Shown in pieces: positions 1 to 5,089 of a stretch of 5,089 bases of DNA. Made by a program: the position numbers and the translations under genes. Under the pieces are notes generated by a model. It saw only the letters and a list, made by a program, of their open reading frames with translations, did not search any database and was not told where the DNA came from. Numbering within the stretch: the stretch's first letter is position 1; the number at the start of each line of letters is the position of its first letter. Origin of the DNA: Eubacteriales bacterium (GTDB lineage: Bacteria; Bacillota; Clostridia; Christensenellales; CAG-138); NCBI GenBank assembly GCA_030695285.1, contig JAUYTF010000261.1, forward strand, positions 1 through 5,089, in the 5' to 3' direction.

Positions 1-180
1 TTCGAAATGCTTTTTCATAAACGGCATTTTATCATAATAGAAGGGTGAAGAACAACGGCAGAATGAGAGAGATTTTCGCGTTTTCCCCAGTTTGCATACC
101 CAGAAACAGAGAAATGTGATTTCTTACCCCATATGATTCGAAAAAAACGACATAACTTTCAAAAAAAACATAATATCTAC
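1..180. other. AT-rich non-coding upstream region
   Basis: This stretch is much richer in A and T than the genes that follow, and I find no convincing gene in it. The + strand frame from base 1 is open only to a TGA at 46-48 (15 codons), so it could hold the last codons of an upstream gene, but nothing supports this. A small perfect inverted repeat, AGAAAT-GTG-ATTTCT, lies at 110-124. A weaker one, AAATGC (5-10) with GCATTT (24-29), could be a remnant terminator hairpin, but it has no GC-rich stem. The heptamer AACGGCA occurs at 20-26 and 54-60. The right end carries the A-tracts listed separately. Confidence 0.5.
141..177 (+). promoter_or_regulatory. Candidate UP element / phased A-tracts
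   Basis: Runs of seven A (141-147) and eight A (161-168) start 20 bases apart, close to two helical turns, and are followed by more AT-rich sequence up to the -35 box at 181. With transcription starting near 216, the second tract lies around -55 to -48, where the RNA polymerase alpha subunit contacts UP elements. The sequence shows the tracts and their position; the activating role is inferred. Confidence 0.45.
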
Positions 181-209
181 TTGACAACAGGCATGTTCCG
201 AAGTAATAT
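181..209 (+). promoter_or_regulatory. SigA-type promoter of the GntR-ABC operon
   Basis: A consensus -35 box TTGACA (181-186) is followed after exactly 17 bases by TAATAT (204-209), a four-of-six match to the -10 consensus. Transcription would start near 215-217, leaving a leader of about 45 bases before the repressor start codon. The start region falls inside the inverted-repeat operator, so the promoter should be blocked when the repressor is bound. Confidence 0.8.
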
Positions 210-212
210 TTA

Positions 213-237
213 AGTGTACTATAACAGATAGTACACT
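213..237. promoter_or_regulatory. YtrA-type GntR operator (perfect inverted repeat)
   Basis: AGTGTACTAT (213-222) and ATAGTACACT (228-237) form a perfect 10-bp inverted repeat around a 5-base centre (AACAG). It begins 4 bases after the -10 box and covers the predicted transcription start. Seen as outer half-sites it reads AGTGTA-13 bases-TACACT, which is the form I recall for the B. subtilis YtrA operator. The gene directly downstream encodes a YtrA-type repressor, so negative autoregulation is the natural reading. Binding itself is inferred. Confidence 0.85.
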
Positions 238-261
238 CATCCTCGCAAAGGAGGCAGTGCG

Positions 262-639
262 ATGTTCCAAATCGACCGGTTCGGACGTACGCCAATCTAT
301 GAGCAAATAATCGAACAAACGCAACGGCTGATCGCTTCCGGCATCCTCAAGGAAGGCGACCAGCTTCCTTCCGTGCGCGTTCTCTCACAGGAGCTCTCGG
401 TCAATCCCAACACCCTGCAAAAGGCGTATAGCGAACTTGAGCGGCGCGGCGTTTGTGTCAGCGCGCCCGGAAACGGCAGGTTTGTCACCGCTGATGCGCT
501 CCGCCTCGTGGGAGAAGAACTAAAAGAGCGCCTGCAAGAGATTCGGCGCATCGCGGAAGAACTCTGCGCGGCGGGTATGCCTGTTGAGCGCGTGCTCAAA
601 TCGGTCAACGCCGCCTATGGAAAGGAAAATGAGCCATGA
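262..639 (+). CDS. GntR-family transcriptional repressor, YtrA subfamily
   Basis: This 125-residue protein is a cytoplasmic DNA-binding regulator that probably represses its own operon. Residues about 11-75 form the GntR winged helix-turn-helix: PIYEQI at 11-16, the family hallmark LPSVRVLSQEL at 35-45, the recognition helix around NPNTLQKAYSELE (48-60), and the wing ending in GNGRFV (70-75). The remaining 50 or so residues are two short, charged helices. This is too small for a FadR- or UTRA-type ligand domain and is the size typical of the YtrA subfamily, where this part dimerises. The start is fixed by AAAGGAGG at 247-254, seven bases before the ATG. The stop overlaps the ATPase start as ATGA. 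A matching palindrome lies over its promoter. In B. subtilis, YtrA responds to cell-wall-active antibiotics; whether that signal applies here is inference. Confidence 0.93.
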   Translation: MFQIDRFGRTPIYEQIIEQTQRLIASGILKEGDQLPSVRVLSQELSVNPNTLQKAYSELERRGVCVSAPGNGRFVTADALRLVGEELKERLQEIRRIAEELCAAGMPVERVLKSVNAAYGKENEP

Positions 640-1553
640 TAAAGGCGCGCAAACTGACCAAGCGCTTTGGAAAAGTAGAAGCGCTCGTCAATCTCAACTG
701 CAACATTCCACAAGGCTGCATCTATGGGCTTGTCGGCGCTAACGGCGCGGGCAAAAGCACGTTTTTGCGTCTCTGCAACGGCATCTATCAGCCGGACGAA
801 GGCCATATCTCGATCAATGGCGGCGAGGTGTTCGATAACCCTTCCGTCAAAGAACACTGCGTCTTTGTGCCGGACGAGCTCTATTTTTTGCCGCAGAGCA
901 ATTTAAACCGCATGTCGCTACTGTATGAATCCATGTATCCGCGGTTTTCAATGGAGCGCTTTTACGAACTCGCCGCAGCGTTTAAGCTCGACCGCGCACA
1001 GCAGCTTGGCACGTTTTCCAAGGGTATGCGCAGGCAGGCAGCGACCATTCTCGCGCTGTCAGCCATGACGGATTATGTGTTCTTTGACGAAACGTTTGAT
1101 GGCTTAGACCCAGTCATGCGAAATCTCGTCAAGGGAATGCTGTACGACGACGTTTTAGAGCGCGGCTGCACCGCTGTGATCACGAGCCACAGCCTGCGTG
1201 AACTGGAAGATACCTGCGATCAACTCGCGCTGCTGTATCAGGGTGGCATCGTTTTTGAAAGCGATGTGCAAAACCTGAAAACCTCGCTCTTTAAGATGCA
1301 GGTTGCTTTTGCGGAGGATTATGACCGCGCGCGTTTTTCCGGCATGGAGATCCTTTCCTTTGTCAAACAAGGGAGCGTGGCAAACATGATCATCCGCGGG
1401 GACTGCGCGCGGGCAAAAACCGAAATCGGCGCACAAAGCCCACTGATTCTTGAAATCCTTCCGCTGACGTTGGAGGAAGTGTTCCTTTATGAAATGGAGG
1501 CGCTGGGCTACTCGTTTCAAGCGCCTGCCCTGAAAGGAGGCGAACGCGTATGA
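636..1553 (+). CDS. ABC transporter ATP-binding protein, YtrB-like
   Basis: This 305-residue protein is the nucleotide-binding subunit of an ABC exporter-like complex at the inner face of the membrane. Visible motifs are an aromatic A-loop residue F11, Walker A GANGAGKST (34-42), the signature FSKGMRRQ (127-134) in place of LSGGQ, Walker B YVFFDE (147-152) with catalytic E152, the D-loop FDGLDP (154-159) and switch histidine H185 in ITSHS. The usual Q-loop glutamine is not evident: the region reads FVPDELYF (77-84). Residues about 205-305 form a C-terminal extension ending in the LTLEEVFLYEMEALGY type of sequence common in drug- or bacitracin-type ATPases of Firmicutes. It starts at the ATG of an ATGA overlap with the repressor, with a moderate ribosome site GGAAAGGA (619-626), so translation is probably coupled. 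Its partner is the membrane protein encoded next. The substrate is unknown. Confidence 0.94.
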   Translation: MIKARKLTKRFGKVEALVNLNCNIPQGCIYGLVGANGAGKSTFLRLCNGIYQPDEGHISINGGEVFDNPSVKEHCVFVPDELYFLPQSNLNRMSLLYESMYPRFSMERFYELAAAFKLDRAQQLGTFSKGMRRQAATILALSAMTDYVFFDETFDGLDPVMRNLVKGMLYDDVLERGCTAVITSHSLRELEDTCDQLALLYQGGIVFESDVQNLKTSLFKMQVAFAEDYDRARFSGMEILSFVKQGSVANMIIRGDCARAKTEIGAQSPLILEILPLTLEEVFLYEMEALGYSFQAPALKGGERV

Positions 1554-3856
1554 AACCGTATCTGGAATCTGTTCGCAGGTTGACGCGCGTAGGTCTGATT
1601 CTCTTTGCGCTGAGCCTGGTGGCAAGCGCGATTGTTTCGATTCAATATTGCACGGCGCTGTATTACGGCAATGTGCCAAGCATGACGCGTATGTTCTCTC
1701 CGCTGATCGCTTTCATCTATGCTGGCGGCATCGTGCTTGCGATGGACGGTTTTTCCTTCCTCAACAAGCGTTCGGACAGTGACTTTTACCACAGCCTGCC
1801 GGTCTCGCGCAAAAAGCTTTTCTGGGCGATCTCGCTTGCGGCGCTAACCTGGATTGCCGCGACGGTGCTGGGCAGCGTGCTACTCACCGTCATCGTCTTT
1901 ACGCTGACGAAAACGCCGTTTGTGCAGATGTATGCGCTCGTTGCAGTGCCGTTTTTCACGATCGGGGCGATGATGGTCTTTGCAGCTTGCGCAATCGCCA
2001 TGAGCCTCACAGGCACCACGATTACGGGGCTGGGCTTAACGGTGCTGGTATGTGGCCTACTCCGGTTCATGCAGTTTTCCGTTGCGCGCGGCATCGTTGC
2101 AAACACGCAGATCATCGCTTGGTTGGATCTGCCGTGGTATCTCACTCCGGTGACGAATATCGCCACTGGGCAGATTGCGCAGCTTTTGCGCCCCATGCTG
2201 CGGCAGACGCTTTACTCGCCGGTCAAGATGCTCTACTCTGCTGTGGTTGCAGTGGCGCAGCTCCTTCTAGCGTGCGTGTTGTTCGCGCGAAGGCACTCTG
2301 AACTTGCAGAGCGCGGTGCGAAGAATCCAGCGATTCAAACTGCGTTTGCCTGCTCTGCCGTGATACCGGTTGTGATGCTGTTTGCCTCCGGCATTATCAC
2401 GCAGCGCCATGTGAGTATTCCGATCGTGATCGGGGTTGCAGTTGGTATCTACCTGATCTACCAGATCGTTGTGCTGCGAACCGCCAAGAAGGTACTGTTT
2501 TCGCTTCCGTGGCTGCTCATTCCGCTGTCGGTCGGCATTGCGGGATATTTCGGCACCATCGGTGCTGCCAATGTCATGCAAAACGACTTGCCCAATATGC
2601 AGGATGTCGCATACGTTCAGTTTGGCGGCGAGAGCCGAGGATCTGAGGCGATCTCCTATCAGCAATATATGGTATCTAAAGTACGCTTCACCGAAGCGGA
2701 AGTTCGGCAATACGCGGTCGAGACGCTCAGGGACAATGTCGCCACCATCCAGCGCTCTGGATATATCAACTACCCTTACGACGAGCAGTCCGGCTATATG
2801 CTCACCACACAGCCTGTGACGTTCGTGCTCAACAACGGCAGGAGGATCAGCCGCGTGCTGACCTTCTTCAATCAGATCACGCTCTTGAGCTATTGTGAGC
2901 AGAACAGCGATTTTTACGAAGCAATTCGCGCTCTGCCGCCGCAGGATGCCGTGTGTTATCTGCAGGGAGACGATCTGTTTAATGGCGGATTCCTCGAAAA
3001 CAATCGAATACTCAGCGCGTTTCATGAAGAACTGCCAACCACAGCGTTTCCTGCCAGCGATTCCTACCGCTATTATGACCCGTTCATGCAGTATAATGTG
3101 GACGATGAGCAGCATTTTGGCTCGCTTACCGTTGCGGGTTATGTCGGCATGACGCGGTTCTGGGACTATTACAACATTCGCGTTGCTATGCCAAAGACGG
3201 CGTCTGCATGGATGCGTTATCACAACAACCGCAGCAAGGGCGAATATCTCGAACTCATGCAGCAGATGATGGAGAAATCCGCGAAACTTGTCGACAGCAA
3301 GGACTATTTCAGCATCAGCATGATGGTCTACAACATACCAATGTCTGATGGAACCAAGCAGGCAATTTCGTTCTATTTTGACCGTTCGTCATACGAAGCC
3401 GCGGCTGAGATGAATGATCAGCTCCAGCCGATCATAAACGAGCTCGCCGCCATCATGCAAAGAAGTAAGCCCACAACCAACCCGAACGACCTCTGTGTAT
3501 TTACCAATTGGAGCGGGCGAATGCATAAAGAAGACGGCGCCTTCTACGGCGAAGAGATCCTCATGCAACAGGTGCCCACGAATGGAAATGGCATGTTTGT
3601 TTCGGGCGGCAGCATCTATTACGTCAGCGACGGCAGCGTGATCTACGGTGGATTGAGCGGCGCGATTACCGCCTACAATCCCTGCTACCGCACATTCTCC
3701 GCGACGGATCAGGCGCGCGTGATCGAGATTTTGCGGCAGTGGAAAGCGGTGCAGGATGAATACAACTACACCGTCTATGGCAGCAAACAGGAAAACGGGC
3801 CATCGATTGGCGACGCATCTGTCGCAACAAAGCCGACTCCTGCGCCTGCGGGATAA
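1550..3856 (+). CDS. ABC transporter permease with large C-terminal domain
   Basis: This 768-residue membrane protein is the likely partner of the upstream ATPase. About nine hydrophobic segments are visible, near residues 15-33, 51-66, 93-118, 127-151, 157-175, 228-247, 266-284, 288-308 and 317-338. Between the second and third lies DFYHSLPVSRKKLF (78-91), the cytoplasmic loop motif typical of ABC-2-like permeases of Firmicutes. From about 340 the protein is soluble, rich in Tyr, Asn and Gln, and ends in a Pro/Ala tail (KPTPAPAG). With the N terminus inside and nine crossings, this domain would face outside. I do not recognise its fold. The gene overlaps the ATPase by ATGA and has a strong site, AAAGGAGG (1533-1540). 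It is the only permease gene in the operon, so a homodimer is likely. A terminator follows 17 bases after the stop. Substrate and function are not deducible; a role in envelope stress is inferred from the YtrA/YtrB neighbours. Confidence 0.85.
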   Translation: MKPYLESVRRLTRVGLILFALSLVASAIVSIQYCTALYYGNVPSMTRMFSPLIAFIYAGGIVLAMDGFSFLNKRSDSDFYHSLPVSRKKLFWAISLAALTWIAATVLGSVLLTVIVFTLTKTPFVQMYALVAVPFFTIGAMMVFAACAIAMSLTGTTITGLGLTVLVCGLLRFMQFSVARGIVANTQIIAWLDLPWYLTPVTNIATGQIAQLLRPMLRQTLYSPVKMLYSAVVAVAQLLLACVLFARRHSELAERGAKNPAIQTAFACSAVIPVVMLFASGIITQRHVSIPIVIGVAVGIYLIYQIVVLRTAKKVLFSLPWLLIPLSVGIAGYFGTIGAANVMQNDLPNMQDVAYVQFGGESRGSEAISYQQYMVSKVRFTEAEVRQYAVETLRDNVATIQRSGYINYPYDEQSGYMLTTQPVTFVLNNGRRISRVLTFFNQITLLSYCEQNSDFYEAIRALPPQDAVCYLQGDDLFNGGFLENNRILSAFHEELPTTAFPASDSYRYYDPFMQYNVDDEQHFGSLTVAGYVGMTRFWDYYNIRVAMPKTASAWMRYHNNRSKGEYLELMQQMMEKSAKLVDSKDYFSISMMVYNIPMSDGTKQAISFYFDRSSYEAAAEMNDQLQPIINELAAIMQRSKPTTNPNDLCVFTNWSGRMHKEDGAFYGEEILMQQVPTNGNGMFVSGGSIYYVSDGSVIYGGLSGAITAYNPCYRTFSATDQARVIEILRQWKAVQDEYNYTVYGSKQENGPSIGDASVATKPTPAPAG

Positions 3857-3872
3857 TCGGGCAACCGAGCGT

Positions 3873-3907
3873 AACGCCGCCGCGATCAAAATCGCGGCGG
3901 CGTTTTT
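3873..3907 (+). terminator. Rho-independent terminator of the ABC operon
   Basis: AACGCCGCCGCGAT (3873-3886) pairs perfectly with ATCGCGGCGGCGTT (3891-3904) around a four-base CAAA loop, giving a 14-bp mostly GC stem. The T-run 3903-3907 follows directly. It lies 17 bases after the permease stop codon. The stem is a near-perfect palindrome, so some activity on the other strand is possible, but that side has no matching T-run. Confidence 0.95.
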
Positions 3908-3935
3908 GCGCGCAGCGCATATGCTGTGGTATAAT
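3906..3935 (+). promoter_or_regulatory. Extended -10 promoter of tag
   Basis: A consensus TATAAT (3930-3935) is preceded by TGG (3927-3929), giving the extended -10 form TGnTATAAT. Eighteen bases upstream lies TTGCGC (3906-3911), a weak -35 matching only TTG; the extended -10 would compensate. Transcription would begin near 3942, about 40 bases before the GTG start of the glycosylase. The -35 overlaps the T-run of the preceding terminator, so the two units are packed with no spare bases. Confidence 0.8.
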
Positions 3936-3966
3936 CAAATCTGTCGCAAAAATGAAAACGGAAAGC

Positions 3967-3974
3967 GAGAAAGG
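3967..3974 (+). promoter_or_regulatory. Ribosome binding site deciding the tag GTG start
   Basis: GAGAAAGG sits six bases before the GTG at 3981. It supports GTG over the in-frame ATG at 3921, which lies upstream of the -10 box and so outside the expected transcript, and over the next in-frame ATG (4083), which would remove the zinc ligands and substrate-pocket residues near the N terminus. Confidence 0.7.
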
Positions 3975-3980
3975 TACGCC

Positions 3981-4577
3981 GTGGAACAAAAGCGCAGATG
4001 CTTCTGGGTCAAAGAGGACAGCGCGCTCTACTGCGCTTATCACGATGAGGAGTGGGGCACGCCCATTCGGGACGATCAAACGATGTACCCCCTCTTTTTA
4101 CTGGAGCTGTTTCAGGCGGGGCTTTCCTGGATCACGCTGCTTAAAAAACGGGAAGCGTTCTACGCAGCGTTTGACGGCTTTAATGTGGAGAAAATCGCTG
4201 CGTACGGCGAAGAGAAGATCGCCTCCCTGATGCAGGACGCGGGTATCATTCGCAGCCGGGGAAAGATCGCGGCCGCAATCGACAACGCGAAGATTGTGCT
4301 GGCACTCAAGCGGGAATTCGGTTCCTTTTGCAACTATCTCTGGAGTTTTTCCGGCGGGAAAGTGGTGCTCAGCCCCCTTGATCAACCCCGCACAACCAGC
4401 CCGCTCTCCGACCGCATGGCGGCGGATATGAAGCGGCGCGGCATGCGGTACGCCGGTTCGGTTACGATCCACTCCTTTTTGCAGGCAGCGGGAATCGTCA
4501 ACGAACACGAAACCGGCTGTTTTCGCAATGACGAGCTGATGAGGGAAAACGGTGAAGGGCAGACCATGCGCGAATAG
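3981..4577 (+). CDS. tag: DNA-3-methyladenine glycosylase I
   Basis: The protein (198 residues with a GTG start; E. coli Tag has 187) is a cytoplasmic base-excision repair enzyme that removes 3-methyladenine from alkylated DNA. It aligns by eye along its whole length with E. coli Tag. The four zinc ligands are present as C7, H21, H176 and C180, in RCFW, YHDEEWG and NEHETGC. The base-recognition residues correspond to Y17, Y20, E42 and W50, in LYCAYHDEEWG and LELFQAGLSWITLLKKRE. QDAGIIRSRGKI (85-96) is the conserved helix-hairpin-helix region. The open frame continues upstream, but the promoter and ribosome site favour the GTG. About 18 extra residues follow C180, forming a charged tail (DELMRENGEG) unlike the shorter E. 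coli end. It is first in its own transcription unit, and a methyltransferase-like gene follows. No Ada-type control is seen. Confidence 0.96.
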   Translation: MEQKRRCFWVKEDSALYCAYHDEEWGTPIRDDQTMYPLFLLELFQAGLSWITLLKKREAFYAAFDGFNVEKIAAYGEEKIASLMQDAGIIRSRGKIAAAIDNAKIVLALKREFGSFCNYLWSFSGGKVVLSPLDQPRTTSPLSDRMAADMKRRGMRYAGSVTIHSFLQAAGIVNEHETGCFRNDELMRENGEGQTMRE

Positions 4578-4608
4578 AGCGGGCGAAGCACACCCAGATA
4601 ATCATATG

Positions 4609-4613
4609 AGGAG
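4609..4613 (+). promoter_or_regulatory. Ribosome binding site deciding a TTG start
   Basis: AGGAG lies nine bases before TTG at 4623. An in-frame TAG at 4617-4619 excludes any earlier start. The next in-frame ATG (4662) has no comparable site and would drop 13 residues. Confidence 0.75.
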
Positions 4614-4622
4614 ACGTAGACT

Positions 4623-5089
4623 TTGGAAGAAATCGTTTGGACAGACGCGCACATCCGCTGGATGAGCGACGCTTCGAAAAAAAGCAAATTTTATTATTGG
4701 ATCGCCGAGCGCATCTCGGCCTACCTGCCGCCTTCGGCAAGAGTATTCAACGCAGGTGGGGGCGTGGGCGATCTCGCCATCTGGCTGTCATATCACGTCG
4801 AGCAGGTGACTGTGATCGAAAACGACCCAAAGGCGGTCGCCGCGTTTCGCGCGCGCTGCCCGCACAACGTGGTCGCGATTCTGGGCGACGTACTCACCTA
4901 TTCGCCAGACAAGCTCTACGACGCGCTGGTGCTCTACGACATCGGCGGGGCGGAGCAGGTGCTCCCCGTCGTGCGGGAGCTTTCGCGCGCAAAGACGTTT
5001 GTGTTGCTCAGCCGCGAAACGGCAGAAGGCGAGGCGGCGATTCGGCAGCTGACCGAAACACTCAAGGGCGCGGGGATTCCGTTTACCTA
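4623..5089 (+). CDS. Class I SAM-dependent methyltransferase-like protein (3' end outside window)
   Basis: An open frame starts at TTG 4623 and runs without a stop to the window edge, giving 155 residues of an incomplete protein. It begins with EEIVWTDAHIRW, then a helix FYYWIAERISAYL. Residues 41-56 (VFNAGGGVGDLAIWLS) match the glycine-rich SAM-binding motif I of Rossmann-fold methyltransferases, with N43 where Asp or Glu is more usual. VTVIENDP (62-69) is the second strand with the ribose-binding acidic residue E66, and VVAILGDVLTY (83-93) carries the adenine-contacting aspartate D89. LYDALVLYDIGG (98-109) fits the motif IV strand. The gene is 45 bases after tag with no terminator between, so it is probably co-transcribed. 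Its substrate cannot be told: it could act on a small molecule or a macromolecule, or be a non-catalytic relative. The missing C-terminal part would hold the most informative sequence. Confidence 0.8.
   Translation, partial: MEEIVWTDAHIRWMSDASKKSKFYYWIAERISAYLPPSARVFNAGGGVGDLAIWLSYHVEQVTVIENDPKAVAAFRARCPHNVVAILGDVLTYSPDKLYDALVLYDIGGAEQVLPVVRELSRAKTFVLLSRETAEGEAAIRQLTETLKGAGIPFT

Noticed and set aside
5..29. AAATGC...GCATTT hairpin as an intrinsic terminator
   Set aside because: The stem is only six pairs, AT-rich, with a 13-base loop and a short T-run, too weak to call.
1..48. C-terminal end of an upstream + strand gene (15 codons, stop at 46-48)
   Set aside because: Too short to judge; the other two forward frames also stop within 40 bases, and base composition does not resemble the neighbouring genes.
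32..324. Two minus-strand open frames (32-295 and 124-324) over the operon promoter
   Set aside because: They cover the promoter, operator and repressor start, have no ribosome site, and give low-complexity Phe/Tyr/Val/Ser-rich sequence that does not resemble a protein.
1155..1792. Minus-strand frames opposite the ATPase and permease start
   Set aside because: They are shadows of coding DNA with no domain content and no start signals.
2267..3223. 318-codon open frame on the minus strand inside the permease gene
   Set aside because: It lies fully antisense to a well-supported gene. The translation is a mix rich in Arg, His and Ile with no recognisable domain, and no ribosome site or promoter was seen. 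Open antisense frames are common in GC-rich genes.
3756..3980. Upstream extension of tag to ATG 3756 or 3921
   Set aside because: The extension would overlap the permease end and translate the terminator and promoter. Tag homologues begin a few residues before the RCxW motif, which fits the GTG at 3981.

Overview
The window looks like a chromosomal segment of a moderately GC-rich member of the Firmicutes, most likely a Clostridia-type gut or anaerobe lineage. The reasons are strong AGGAGG-type ribosome binding sites, SigA-like promoters, a GntR/YtrA-type ABC operon, and GTG and TTG starts. The genus cannot be read from the sequence. All real genes are on the + strand.

Bases 1-261 are AT-rich non-coding DNA that ends in a clear control region: two A-tracts, a TTGACA/TAATAT promoter, and a perfect 10-bp inverted repeat over the expected transcription start. 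Bases 262-3856 are a three-gene operon with ATGA stop/start overlaps. It encodes a short GntR repressor of the YtrA type, an ABC ATPase of the YtrB type, and a 768-residue membrane protein with about nine N-terminal membrane segments and a roughly 430-residue C-terminal domain, probably outside the membrane. The operator half-sites and their 13-bp spacing match what I recall for the Bacillus subtilis YtrA operator. The likely model is a self-repressed transporter operon that responds to cell-envelope stress, though the inducer and substrate cannot be read here.

A strong intrinsic terminator (3873-3907) closes the operon. Its T-tract runs into the next promoter, which has an extended -10 (TGG-TATAAT). 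That promoter drives a second unit: DNA-3-methyladenine glycosylase I (tag, GTG start at 3981), then, 45 bases on, a TTG-initiated class I SAM-dependent methyltransferase-like gene cut off by the window edge.

Most of the window is recognisable. The least described parts are the large C-terminal domain of the permease and the partial methyltransferase-like protein. I saw no tRNA, rRNA, CRISPR array, insertion sequence or phage-like feature.
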